A stretch of DNA of 64,000 nt from Apiospora phragmitis (taxonomy: Eukaryota > Ascomycota > Sordariomycetes > Amphisphaeriales > Apiosporaceae), in the NCBI GenBank assembly GCA_038363925.1, contig JAQQWL010000009.1, positions 1,550,001 through 1,614,000 on the forward strand, given 5' to 3'. Position numbers and translations under genes: made by a program. Shown here one piece after another: positions 1 through 11,844 of this stretch; the first letter of the stretch is position 1; every line of letters starts with the position of its first letter. The notes below the pieces were generated by a model. That model saw only the letters and a list, made by a program, of their open reading frames with translations, ran no database searches and had not been told where the DNA came from.

Positions 1-3000
1 AGACGTAGTCGTGTCGGATGTGTGTTCGATGTCAAGAAATCGGAATTCGGCATTCCGAAGTCCTGTGTTCATCCGCTGCACCTCAAATAGGTTCTGTGAG
101 TTGCTGGTAACATAGGTATATTGCGAGAAGCCTCTTCGCAAGGGGTGATCGCAGTTAGGCTTCTGTAACCAGACGGGTGAGAAGCTCGTTGGGTCTAGGT
201 TGATCTCCAAAACTGCGAGGCGAGGATTCTTGAAGGACACCAAATCAATGAGCCTTTGCGCGGTGAGCGGAGCTTGTACCATGTCGTTGGCGCTAGTATC
301 GACCAAGGTCTCTTTTACGAACTGATCAATGTCGGCCTTGGATGCCATGGTGATGTCATTGTCCCAGGCAAGGTGACAATATGTATGAGGCGGAGATGTG
401 TTACCATTGTTGTTGAAAGCCGCGCACCGCATGCTTTTCATCCCGAGTACCATGTGACCGTTGCTCGGGTCGTAGGCCGAACAAGATGGAGAATAGTTTT
501 GGACGAGATCTCTTCGTCCTATACCGACGTACTCGGCCGTGGCGTTAGACCATGCCTCATTCGTTGGGGACTGTAGTCCGGAATGTACGATGAGGCTGTC
601 GATCTCGAGTGGTACCAGGGCGACATTGATGTTGCTTAAGTCACCCTCCCACATGGAGGAGATAACGCTTTGGAAGCACCCGTCCATAGAGGCTGGATGC
701 AATGGATAATTGCTCTGTGCCCAATCACTAGCTGGCGGCGTCAGCGAGATCCGAGCTCTCCCCTTCCGTAGTCCCATGGTGTAATCCATTGAAAGAATGC
801 TCCGGAACGCTGGCCCGAAGTTGATCCCATATCCAGATATCTTCTTGTACCACGCCGATTGTGAATATGGGTGTTCGAAAGGGTCGAACGTGTGTTCCGG
901 CGCCTTTGATGGTTCAGACTTAGTGTCAATGCGGATGAGGCCGGATGCATGGTCACTCCACGTGTCCTTGCTCATAACCGACACCTTGAACTCATACCAA
1001 GAGCTTTCCAAGCCGCGGCACACTTTTAGACTCAGGTTGAGTAATGGCGGAGTTGAAGAAGGATCCAATACCAATGTCTTGAGGAACTTGATTTTCCTCA
1101 GTTGATACATGTACGCTTTTGGAGGATCTCCTTTCCAGGTCGTCATGTAGGTGGCCTGGTAGACACCGGCCATCGCTGTACAGACGTAAGCGGCACCAGG
1201 AAAAACAATGCTATTTCCCAGCTTGTGGTCCCTAAGCCAGCCATTGTTTTCAATTCTTAGTCGGTTCTGCCAAATCGGATTTTCCCACGGGGTTCCGAGG
1301 AGCTTGGTGCCAAGAAGGTCGTGTCGGACGAATGGGCGGAACCGCCAATCCTTACTTGCCAGACTCTCGTGCCAGTGCTTCGTTGAATGATTCCACTGAT
1401 AGTTCGGCAGATCCACGATGAAGGATGGTGACTTATCCTGTAGTTCATTGACTTTGTAGAGGTCAATGGATGCTCCAGCCGTGAAAAGCTTTCCCGCCAT
1501 CGAGTACAAAGCATTCAAAGGCTCTGGGCCTCTTTTTGCGACCGATGAATAAGTCGGAGAAGTAGTAAGATGACACTCAGCATCAAAAATCTGTGCCACA
1601 GGGCCGGCGAGAGTGTTAGATGGTCCAATTTCGACAAAGAAGTTGGGCCTGTGCTTTTCCTGGACCATACTGCCAACAGCCTGTCGAAAACGTACTGGTG
1701 ATGTCATGTTATTCACCCAGTACAGTGCGTCTGGTATGCCATGCCACTCTTTTCCGGTTACGGAGGAGAAAATGGAAACTCCGCTGCGCTGATGGCTCAG
1801 TCCCACAGGATTGTTGTCAAGCAATCGGGCATACTCAGTGGCAGTCTTGCTCATATATGTGGAGTGGTAAGCCATGTCGACCTTCAACATCCGTGCAAAA
1901 TGACCATCTCTCTGTACGGCGGCCATGACTTCTTTCAAAGACTGGACTGTGCCCGATAAGGTCAAGCTCGATGGGCTATTGAAGCAGGCAATCTGGACCG
2001 TATCACTGCCTGTCTTGTGAATGTACCGTTCCAGGTCTTCGACCGAGATTCCTACCGCCAGCATGCCAAGCTTATCTGCTGGCGCTGACACGGCTGTAGC
2101 TTGACCTCGAAAGAAGGCGATTTTGATTGCCTCCTCGGCCGTCAAACGACCGGCAGCAACGGCCGCGGCGATCTCACCGGATGAGTGCCCAACAACAGCT
2201 GCTGGGCTTACACCCCAATCCTTGAGAACACTCAGATATGCCAGTTGCAAAGCCGTAACAAGTGGCTGCGAGAACTCCGGAGTTCTTACTACAGCGGCGC
2301 TGCGGTCATCCATGAGCAGAGATGTCAATGACCATGCTGGTGGATTTGACAAGCCGGCCAGGACGCGGTCAAGAGTCTCCACGGTAGCCCTCGCCACTGG
2401 GAACGCAGTGAGAAGGTCTTTCCCCATCATTGGCCATTCTGCGCCTTGTCCGGTGAATACAAATCCTATTCTGGCCTCCTGTCCCGTATTCTTCCTTGAC
2501 GTAAAGGAGTCGGTGCGAATACGGGTATCGTTTTGTAAGCTGTATGCCCGGTGATACAGCCGGCTACGCCTCTGTGAAAGAGTATATACCAGGTCCTCGA
2601 GAGACAAGTCAACACCGGGATGCAGCAAGTGAGATGATAGGGCTTTGATGGAGCCTTTCAGCGCGGTCTCATCGTTTGCCGAAATAACAAGCAGCTTTGG
2701 TTTGACATATTCGCCGGGACTTCTTGACATAGCGTTGTTGTCTCCGTCGTCGAAGAAGTCAGAGCTGATGCTATGAGAGTCTATGCAAGAGCTCTTGAAC
2801 TTGGGCAGTAACTTCTCTTCGACCAGGTACTGAGAGCTCTCGATGACTGCATGTGCATTTGAGCCACCAAACCCAAACGAGTTGATGCTCGCACGGCGCT
2901 TTGTGTGTAGAGGCCAATTTACGTGCTTGCGGAAGGCTCTGACTCGAGACTTTTGGAAATCAATCTTGGGGTTGGGATCCAGAAATGTGGCAGTTCCAGG

Positions 3001-4421
3001 AATCACCCCATGCTCAATGGCGAGGACAACTTTGATCAGACTTGTGAGCCCGGCTGCGGCCTCTGAATGGCCCACGTTGCTTTTCACTGAACCAATCAAT
3101 AGGTGCTGATCGGGTGGCATAGATGGCGCGAATATGGTGGCCAGGCCGTCTACCTCGACCGGGTCGCCCGCCAGGGTCCCCGTGCCATGGCATTCTGCAT
3201 AGCCCGTCTGACTCATTTCCGTCGTGGGGATTCCCGAGTTGATGTACGCGTCGTGTATGGCTGCAGCTTGCGCTTGGGCACTCGGCATCGCCACCCCTGG
3301 AGTTCTACCGGCGCTGTTGACCGAGGTGCCTCGAATAATGGCACGAATAGGGTCGCCATCTCGCAAAGCATCCTGTAAACGCTTGAGGAAGACCATGTTG
3401 ACTGCCTCAGCCGCCACATACCCGTCTGCTTTACTGTCAAAAGCGTGACAGCGGCCTGTGGGCGAGGCCGTGGCTCTCATGGCACCCATGTCCTGGTTTC
3501 TCTCGGGGCTCAGGTACATATTGGCACCCCCCACTAGCATCGCGTCGACTTGATGGCTTCGGAGGTAAACGCAAGCCATGTCGAGAGCTGTCAGTGCACT
3601 GGAGCATGCCGTATCAACGGCGGCGCTAATTTAATGTCAGTTAGTCTTCACAATAGAAAGGGATGTCTTCCTTCTTCTCTACACCCTGAACAGGTGGCTT
3701 GTGTGCCTCACCTTGGTCCATGAACGTTAAGGAAGTGACTGATGCGATTGCTTAGAAGGGCCCGGCCAGAACCCACTGTTGGAGACTCGTTCCGATCTTC
3801 GGGATCTCTACAATCCATGTCATGGAAATCTCAATGGCGGGAAGGTTAGCCACTTCTCTCGCCCAAACATCTAGAGGGACGATCCAACACACCGACTGCA
3901 CTTGCGCCTACTAGACACCCAACCCGTTGACCGCTCAGTTTCTCCATCGGAATTCCGGCGTTCTCCAGGCATTCGTAAGCCACTTCCATCAGAATCCTCT
4001 GTTGAGGGTCCATTGAACCGGCTTCGGAGTGACTTATGTTAAAGAACTGTGCATCGAAATCGCTGGGGTCAACGTTTTCCATGAACATAGCTCCTGGTGT
4101 CTTCATTGTATATGGCTTGCGTGACCCATCAAAGTGCCCCTCGAGCTTGAAGCGAGTCGCTGGAGGTTCGGTGTCTGCGACACCGCCACGCATCAAGAAG
4201 TCCCAAAGATCATTGGGAGAGCTGCAGTGCCCCGGCAAGCGACATGCCATCCCAACGATCGCGATGGGGCTATAACAACCGCCCTTTGTTTCACAATAAC
4301 ACCAAGAAGATGGTGCTGGCGCTCTCGTGGTGGTGCCATAAGCATCGGTTTCCGCCGAGCTGCTGCCAACGAGTTTCTCACCCGGGGTGTCATTGGTGTT
4401 AAGATCAGAGTGGACCTCCAT
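1..4421 (-). CDS. Highly reducing type I polyketide synthase (N-terminal 1,424 residues; 3' end outside window)
   Basis: Iterative HR-PKS that would build the polyketide chain of this cluster. I place three exons: 4421-3893, 3829-3712 and 3625 to the left edge. Introns 3892-3830 and 3711-3626 have GT/AG ends and CTAAC or CTGAC branch sites, and the phases join exactly. Domain order: ketosynthase ([10 protein letters not shown] near residue 52; Cys223 in VDTACSS, His362 in ECHGTGT, His402 in SNVGHSE), acyltransferase (Ser697 in [16 protein letters not shown] upstream), dehydratase (His1016 in RDHKLG, Asp1197 in SMDGCFQ), then the start of a methyltransferase region near residue 1350. The reading frame is open to position 1, so the gene is intact here; MT remainder, ER, KR and ACP must lie to the left. 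The methyltransferase motif I looks degenerate. The first 50 residues are not conserved in pattern and the start (4421) is the only upstream ATG that fits. The exact product cannot be predicted. Confidence 0.93.
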
Positions 4422-5086
4422 GGGGATTCTGCTTGGGTTGAGGCTGACCCCAACTTGGATCCCAAGGGCTTCTTAAAATACGCCGAGAGAAGCACGATTG
4501 AAAGCTATGCCAAGACGATGGACGGGGTTTGGGCAACACAATGTTCTTCATATCAACGGACACTGGAAGGAATACCTATATAGATACATTGCATTTCTTA
4601 TCTTTACACCACCTGTGCGCTCTGATTGATGGATTATTATGCTTGTATGAATGAACCCATTACCATGTCATAAAACCATCTCCTTGAGTACCATTTCGCT
4701 GCCCTCCTGCCTCGGTGACAGTACTATACCAAGAGATCGGCAGGACCACGTGAATGTGCTAACGAGAGCCTCTTTAGCCAATTGGGTCAGTTTCTGGCCA
4801 AATGTATCCTTTCTAGTCCATTTTGCAGTAGTTCCAGTCACACAAGCACTGATCTCTGCCAACCAAATGAAAAGGCTTTACCCATCACATTTGATCGGTA
4901 TGATATGGAGCATACAAAGTGGGTACATGAGTATTTGTTATTTTTAGGGGCAGAGGGGTATGTTTATCGCGTGGCGGCAGGCTGGCATGTTGGGTGCTAC
5001 TGTGCACGACTTGAAAGAATCAATAAATGGACAGATGCCTGCGACGTAGGACGGCTTGCATCACCAGGTCCGAACTTCTTACCTAC
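4422..5086. promoter_or_regulatory. Shared intergenic region between divergent PKS and hydrolase genes
   Basis: This stretch of about 665 bp separates two genes transcribed away from each other and must hold both promoters. A TATATA sequence at 4577-4582 lies about 155 nt upstream of the PKS start codon and could serve as its TATA element. I see no clear binding site for a cluster-specific regulator and no credible ORF. Confidence 0.5.
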
Positions 5087-6056
5087 ATGTCATTAAACAA
5101 GATGCAAGGTCGAGAAGAGGTCAGATTTCGGACTCTCGATGGTCTCACTCTTCGAGGCGTCTTGTACATTGGTGGCTACAAGGCCCCAGCCGTTATCATG
5201 ACACCCGGAGTAAGAATCCTTTCGGCACTTGTGGTAAAGAGGGGAAGAAAATTCCAGCTGACTGCGTCAATAGTTCAACGTCACAAAGGACATGCTACTA
5301 CCCAAGGTCGCCCGATACTTTCAAGAGCAAGGAATCACGGCCCTCGTTTATGATCCCCGTACGGTGGGGTCCAGTGCCCCTCGAAACGACATCAATCCGG
5401 CTCAGCAGTCGACTGATTATCACGATGCATTGACTTATCTGAAGTCAGACGGGAGGGTCGATCCGGCCCGTATCGCATATTGGGGGTTTTCCTTCAGCGG
5501 CAGCGTAGCACTGGCTGCTGCAGCTCTCGACAAACGAGCTAGCGCAGTAGTGGCAGTGTGTCCGCTGACCCAATGGGAGCTCGACGCGAGCCGCTGGCGG
5601 GGTGTGATGGCTAAGGCGATGCAAGACAGGGAATCGCAAATCAATGGGAACACGGCTTTCTCGATTCCCATGCTGACCGACACGGGCAGCAACCCTGCTG
5701 GTTTCTCTTCGGGGTTGGGGGCGAACGACTTGGACCTTTTCACCGAGGCAAAAGAGAGAATACCGGGGTTCGGGTTGAACACGACGATCCAAACCTACTA
5801 CAACATCATGGCCTGGACCCCGTTCAAGTGCCTGCGCTTCCTCCCGCCAACCCCGCTCCTGCTTATCTCCGCCGAGGAGGATCGCATTTCGCCGGCAGAG
5901 GACCAAGAGAGGCTCATCTTTCAGCCGATTGATGGGACGAAGCAGGTGCATGTTGTTTCTAAAAGGGGGCATATGGACGCGCTCGACGGAGAAAGTTTCG
6001 AATCTGTGATGGAGGTGCAGGTCGGGTTCCTACGCGAGTACTTGCGAGGAGGTTAG
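5087..6056 (+). CDS. Alpha/beta hydrolase of the fungal polyketide-transferase-like family
   Basis: Serine alpha/beta hydrolase of the kind found beside HR-PKS genes, where relatives transfer or release polyketide chains. Exons 5087-5209 and 5274-6056; the intron 5210-5273 has GTAAGA, a GCTGAC branch site and TAG, and splicing joins TPG to FNVTKD in frame. About 301 residues from the ATG at 5087, or 296 from the in-frame ATG at 5102; both starts are plausible. Visible motifs: nucleophile elbow GFSFSG, an acid region around EEDRISPAED and a C-terminal His in RGHMDAL. No signal peptide is seen, so it is probably cytosolic. It is divergent from the PKS across a shared promoter, which supports a role in the same pathway. 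The polyketide-transferase subfamily assignment is from memory of family pattern; the hydrolase fold is firm. Confidence 0.85.
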
Positions 6057-6843
6057 CCGTCAATCCAACTACGCAACCCTGCTCAGCGTGGCTGCTTTTG
6101 CCGAAAGGCAGCTTCGTCATATTTACATGGTTATTACGCCAGTTTATTCCTACTATGGACCAATTGAATCGCAAGGAGTCGAGCCTTGCATCGGATCACC
6201 TACCAATAATGGATGTTCTGTGTGGCACGATTAAAGACGGCAGGGGCCGAACAGGAGCCGGGCGGGCAGAAGGACGGGACGGGAGCATTATGTAGATACC
6301 TAGAACAACACCCAGGGATAACCACACGCCTTAGTTTTCTCATTGTGGGACGGAGCTTCGTCCTCAAGGAGAGATTCTCGGCCCCCAGCCCCCAAACAAT
6401 AAACAGTTATGTCAGTTAAGCACTGCCTCTTTGCTACTCCGTCCGCTCTAATAGATGTAGCACACCATAAGCCAGTCCTAAACTGATCCGAACTAACGTC
6501 TTGCGAATATGATCTTTTCACCTTTAGTTGCTGCGGCAGTGCGGCTACTTTTAGATCGGAATCTCCAGAAATGGAACTGGTAATTATATTTAGCCAAGTT
6601 TTAGGGCAGTTCTTACGTCTGTCATTCACTCTTGTCGGCATTACCTTTCCTTAGTTGGGCAGAATTGGCTTCCACTCAGGGGATGCTTCAGCCTTCAGGA
6701 CCGGGATCAATGAACTATATTTTAAGATAGAATCCTCTGTCATGGTCTGGAATAGTTGTTTTCGAAGCTGTCTGTATACACATTCACGTACTATCTACAA
6801 CCATCATTGGTACGCATTAAACCTGTTTGTTTGCTCTTCCACT
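6057..6843. other. Intergenic region, no gene seen
   Basis: About 790 bp between the hydrolase stop and the start of the FAD oxidoreductase. Short ORFs here show no protein-like pattern. It probably holds the hydrolase 3' end and the promoter of the next gene. Confidence 0.5.
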
Positions 6844-8681
6844 ATGGTGCTCGTCTTTAGCATAGTATATACCCTCGGCATAATCTTAGGGCTATGTCCT
6901 TATGCACTTACAGTGTCTCTACCAACAACAAGATCCTGTAAACTTCTTCCCGAAGACCATGGCTGGCCAGCTACCGAGGATTGGGAGACACTGAACCAAA
7001 CCGTGGGTGGGAGTTTGATTGCGACGGTGCCACTTGCTACCGTATACCATGGCACTAACTTTGACCAAGACGAGTGCCTGAAAGTTCAGCAAGGCTGGCC
7101 GTTTGCCGATGCACAGTGAGTCCCCCCGAATTGCCGACGGCGAGGTTTATCACGACTGATTTGTTGCTGGTTTAGTGTTGCTGAACCCGCCGAATTTCTG
7201 GCGCCGTACTTCCAAAACCAATCCTGTGACCCCTTTACGCCACGCAACAAACCCTGTGAGCTAGGCAACTACGCACATTACTCCATCAATGCCACTGAGG
7301 TCAGACACATCCAAGAAGGAATCCGGTTTTCCCACGATAAGAACATTCGGTTAACCATTAAGAGTAGTGGTCATGAGTAAGCCAACCACTTCCCATAACC
7401 GCGGACGAAGGTGGCTAATATTCCTGAAGCCTCCTTGGCAAGTCAACTGGCAAAGGGTCTTTATCCATATGGACCCACAACTTCAAAACCATCGAGTTCA
7501 TAGATCAGTATTATGGCAGCCCTAACTATACAGGCTCCGCTGTACGCCTTGGTCCCGGTGTCTTGACGGCAGATGCGACTGCCGCTGCGTCCGCTCGGGG
7601 TCTACGGGTCGTTACAGGTACATGCCCATCGGTGAGTATAGCTGGCGGGTACACCTCTGGTGGTGGTCATGGTGTCTTCACCTCTCAGTACGGCATGGCA
7701 GCCGATAACGTTTTGGAATGGGAGGTTGTTACGCCCAAGGGCGAACATCTTGTAGCAACACCCCAATCCCATCAAGATCTCTACTGGGCCTTGAGCGGTG
7801 GGGGTCCGGGCACCTTCGCCGTTGTGGTCTCGATGGTGACTCGAACATACAAGGATGGGATAATGGAAGGTGCTACCCTTTCCTTCGATACTAGGTCTAC
7901 TGGTGGAATTGAGCAGTTCTGGAATGCGGTGACGGCATTCCAATCGTCTCTAGGTCCCGTTGTGGACGCCGGCACTGTCCTCAATTACGTCCTGACACCG
8001 ACCTCACTTAATTCTTACGGACTTGCTATTGCTGACGGAAATGAGTCAAAGATGAACAAAGTCATACAGCCTGTCATGGCAGCGATAAGGGAAGTCGGCG
8101 TGTCCTTGAACGTCACCAAAACCACACACAACAGTTACATGGACTTCTTCAACCACTATTTCCTTGATGCGGTTACTCAGACGCCCAGTGCTCAAATAAC
8201 TGGGGGAAGAATCGTACCACGGCATTTGATGGAACGCCAATCCACTGCGGACAAGGTGACTCAAGCCCTGCGGCAGGCCACGGAATCTGGATTCAACACC
8301 ATATGTGGCGCGGTCAATGCCAATAAGCCGCGACTATACCTTAACGCAGTCCTTCCACTTTGGCGATCAGCTCTTCTCCACTGCATATTCGTCAAGTCCT
8401 GGGATTTTACTGTTCCGCGGAATGATATGGTCGACTATCAAAAGCGACTAACGAATCAGATCATGCCCAAGGTCGAAGCAGCCACGCCCGGTGGTGGGTC
8501 GTACCTCAATGAAGCAAACTTCGAGCAGCCGGGCTGGCAACATGCATTCTATGGTTCCAACTATCCTCGATTGAGGAAGATAAAACAAGAACTTGATCCG
8601 CTGGGTGTGTTATTTGCTCAAACAGCTGTTGGGAGTGAAATGTGGACAGAAGATGCGGATGGTAGGCTTTGCCGTATATAG
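6844..8681 (+). CDS. Secreted berberine-bridge-type FAD-linked oxidoreductase
   Basis: FAD-dependent oxidase of the BBE/PCMH family; relatives in fungal polyketide clusters (for example solanapyrone synthase) oxidise alcohols or trigger cyclisations. Exons 6844-7115, 7176-7376 and 7430-8681; introns 7116-7175 (GTGAGT) and 7377-7429 (GTAAGC, GCTAAT branch). Spliced length 574 aa. An N-terminal hydrophobic segment (MVLVFSIVYTLGIILGL) looks like a signal peptide. The predicted flavin attachment residues are both present: His157 in SGHD and Cys223 in TGTCPSVSIAGG, so a bicovalent FAD is likely. The C-terminal BBE segment is seen as SYLNEANF and FYGSNYPRL. The start at 6844 is chosen for the signal peptide; upstream in-frame codons give no plausible protein. 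Its stop lies 67 nt from the stop of the convergent SDR gene. Confidence 0.9.
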
Positions 8682-8748
8682 ACTACCATGGTTACTACAT
8701 CAAGGATGAAAGGCGCGGCAACTTTGGTTGATGGGATTGCCAACTTTC

Positions 8749-9783
8749 TTACCACGGAAGCTCTGTACAAAGATCCTCATTCTTCTCTTTTGCCTCCATT
8801 TTCTGCGGGGTGACATTGAAGAACGACCCCGAGTGATTTTCCCGCGAAGCACTGTCGATCTGTCTGAAGTCAGAGGTTGAATCGGTAATGTTGGCGGCGG
8901 ATCCAAACAGATTTTGCTCACCAACTTCATGATTTTGCCCGTGCTGTAAGCCATAGTCAAAGGCGCCTTTTCCAGTCCCAGAAATGCGGCAGTTCTGTTG
9001 CCCATATCCGAATCTACCATACTATCAAGCAACCACAATCAGTAATCAGTTGCGAGGTCGGTAGGGGATGTTTGCGGCAATACTTACCCAGGGTTCACAG
9101 CGAAGGCGGTCAGCCACCTTATTTCCGCAGTGTGCGGATCTGCATGGTAGATATCGTTCATTAGCAACGCGACCCCAATCCATTCATGTATACTTACAAA
9201 GTGATCCAATTCAGGGCGGCTTTGGAGATAGAGTAGGAGGGTGCGACCCAGGCACCGTTGTTTTCCATTGCACCGAGGGAGCCGGCCGCGCTGCTGATGG
9301 TTATAAATTTTGGATCTTTAGATTTGGAGAGCAATGGATGGCAGGCTTGATACAAGGCCAAAGGCCCCAGTGCATTGACGCGAAAAGTGTTCTCTACTGC
9401 GGCGAAGCTGACTTTCTCCAGTGGGTCGACAGCAGGGCTCACGCCAGCGTTGGCGAGGAGGATGTCGATGTGATGGATACCCGCGGACTCCATCTGCTTC
9501 ACTGCACTGCTGGCGTCGACGTCTGCAGAAGCGCTCTCGATCTTCACAATCATGAGCTTGGATTTGGAGGTCGCCGCCAACGACTTCAGCGCCAGAACAC
9601 CCGGAGAAGATTCATCGCGAACCGTTCCTACCACGATGCAATCAGGACGGTCAAGGTAGGACTTTGCCAGGCAGTTTCCAAGACCTGTGGCACTGGTAAG
9701 CGAGTCTGGCAAGATGATGAGAGGATACGTTCTGGCCCACCTCTGCCGGCCCCAGTGATGACTACGACAAGTCGGTTGGCCAT
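8749..9783 (-). CDS. Short-chain dehydrogenase/reductase (SDR)
   Basis: NAD(P)-dependent SDR, probably acting on a cluster intermediate. Start codon 9783. Exons that keep the frame: 9783-9741, 9684-9198, 9117-9088, 9021-8922, 8859-8749, giving 256 aa. The first intron rebuilds the cofactor motif TGAGRGLG (from residue 10). Catalytic residues: Ser in ITISSAAGS (145/146) and Tyr165/Lys169 in SYSISKAA. The asparagine of NAG is present (ANAGVSP). The C-terminus reads SGSFFNVTP, typical for fungal cytosolic SDRs. The third intron is uncertain: the best-looking acceptor (CAG, ending at 9139) breaks the frame, and the acceptor at 9118 keeps it but removes a few residues usually present. The gene is convergent with the FAD oxidoreductase and divergent from the P450. 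Confidence 0.82.
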
Positions 9784-10143
9784 ATTGTGTTCTACCGCTT
9801 CAAGATGCTATTACAGAAGACGGTGGAGAGTGACCCCAAGAAAGCAGAATACATTAGGTAGATTTCTTAGCCCCCCTCGCTTCATTTAAATCAACGCCCC
9901 GGGCATTCTTTGACACCGGAAAAGGAAATTGTATTCCGTACTCCGTACTAGGCCGTACTAGGCAAGGAACTGCGACTTGCATGTACCGTCTGACATGTAC
10001 CGGTGGCCATCTTTGCTTGTTCAGTCAAGCAAGTACTTGTACAGGCTGCCGTGTAAATCGTTTTGAAGTCACAATCCACATACCAACCTTGCATTTCGGT
10101 TCCTTGATTCAACCATCTCGATTTGTCAGAGCATGTTGGGAAG
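9784..10143. promoter_or_regulatory. Shared promoter region between SDR and P450
   Basis: A gap of 360 bp between two divergent genes. It contains a short direct repeat of CCGTACT units near 9938-9962 and two copies of a CATGTACCG-like word near 9980-10003. These could be regulator sites, but nothing here identifies the regulator. Confidence 0.4.
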
Positions 10144-11844
10144 ATGCTTGACTTTACGGATTATGTTTTCAGTCTTAGCTCAACTTCATGGCCAGCAGCA
10201 GTCGCTGCTGTCCAAGGTCTTCTTATTGTCGCCGTCATCCGTACACTCTACTTGGTCCTCTACCGACTATGTTTAAGTCCACTTGCTGGATTTCCCGGCC
10301 CTCGACTTGCTGCCGCCACTCATTGGTATGAGGCGTACTTTGATCTTGCTAGTCAGGGCGGCGGACAGTGGACGTTCAAAATCCGAGAACTTTACCAGAA
10401 GTATGGCCCCATCATACGAATCAATCCTGATGAACTACATATAGACGATCCAGACTATTATGACGTGATTTTCTGCAATAGCCACGCAAGCAGGCCCATC
10501 GACAAAATCGAGACCTTTCGTTACCGCTTCGGCGTCCCTGAGGCCACAGTCCAGACGGCGTCGGCTGAGGTGCATCGTCGGCGACGTGCAGCAGTTGCCC
10601 CGTGCTTCTCCAAGGCCCGTATCCGAAGTCGGAATGAAGATTTGCAGGCCATCATCGACCGCATATCACAGCGACTGTCGGCCGAATACGCAGGCACCGG
10701 AAATGTCGTCAACGTCAACGACCTATGGTCTGCCATGGCATCCGACATTATCACCGCCATGGCGTTTGCCCGCCCGACCAACTATGCAGCCGCCACGGAC
10801 TTCAAATCGCCATTTGCACAGGCCACAGGCAAGATGATCCACTTCGCGCATATCATGACACACTTTCGCTTCTTGGCGACGGCGCTGAGGTGGCTTCCGG
10901 ACACATTTTTGGCCTATTTGGCACCGGATGTCAAACCTATCTAAGTTTCCAAAATATTGGGGGGTCACTCTTACCACTTATGGTGTGTAAATAGATTCAC
11001 TTACGCGAACACAGGAAATGCGCCATCAGATCCAAGAAATTCTCGACGGCAGCAACAAAGACATCACACACGCAGCGCACCCGACCATCTTCCACGATGC
11101 CCACTCGGCCGATCTGCCGCCCGAGGACATGACCTTGAGACGGTTACAAGAAGAAGCTGTGGGTATCAACGGTGGAGCTGTTGAAACTACATCATAGACT
11201 CTCACCGTGGCTGTTTTTCATATCCTTAATAACCCATCAATCAAATCGGCCCTTCAGGCAGAGCTCGTAACTAGAATGCCGAACCGAGGCCAAATACTGA
11301 CCTGGGGCGAGCTTAAAGATCTGCCTTACCTATCGGCTGTGATTATGGAAGGTACGTGCTCTGTGCCACCCTTTTCATTAGCTAAGGGAACTCCCCTCAC
11401 GATTCCATATCTACAGCTCTACGTCTATCTTTTAGGTCGGTCCAGCGACTGCCGCGCGTGAATCGGCTAGCCAGTTTGGAGTACAGGGAGTGGACCATTC
11501 CGTCGAATACACCCGTTAGCATGGACGCTTATCATATGCATATGAATAAAACGATCTTCCCCGAACCTGAGGAATTTTGGCCCGGGAGGTGGTTAGGCAA
11601 CCCCAAAGGCCCGGATGGTATCCGCCCATTATCGCACTATATAGTCTCCTTTAGTCGTGGCGCGAGGGGATGTCTCGGCTTGAACTTGGCCATGATGGAG
11701 CTCTACCTGGCATTGGCTACCATGTTTCGAAGACATGATTTTGAATTGTTCGAGACGACACGGAATGATGTGGATTTCAGTGTAGATCTAGTCAGGCCGA
11801 TGCCCAAGTTTAGCAGTAAAGGGGTTAGAGTGATCGTGAAATGA
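10144..11844 (+). pseudogene. Cytochrome P450 with in-frame nonsense codon (RIP-type)
   Basis: Microsomal class II P450, broadly like fungal trichodiene-oxygenase-type enzymes of biosynthetic clusters. Start 10144 (MLDFTDYVFS), membrane helix about residues 15-38, proline-rich hinge PLAGFPGPR. Later pieces: I-helix GGAVETTS, K-helix EALRLS (rebuilt by an intron 11352-11416), PERF-region EEFWPGRWLG and heme loop FSRGARGCLG near the end. Two defects: TAG at 11195-11197 replaces the usual Trp after ETTS in the I-helix, and the first intron donor near 10940 reads CTAAGT rather than GTAAGT, leaving a TAA in frame. The acceptor at 11014 (ACACAG) is normal. The TAG is a TpG-to-TpA change as RIP produces. 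The enzyme is probably inactive unless the stop is read through or is a sequence error. Confidence 0.8.

Noticed and set aside
6655..6843. Extended N-terminus for the FAD oxidoreductase
   Set aside because: The upstream in-frame stretch starts with a non-ATG codon, has no protein-like pattern, and would bury the signal peptide found at 6844.
11156..11197. A mini-intron hiding the P450 stop codon
   Set aside because: The only GT-AG pair would be about 39 nt long and would remove the conserved I-helix motif, so a nonsense change is simpler.
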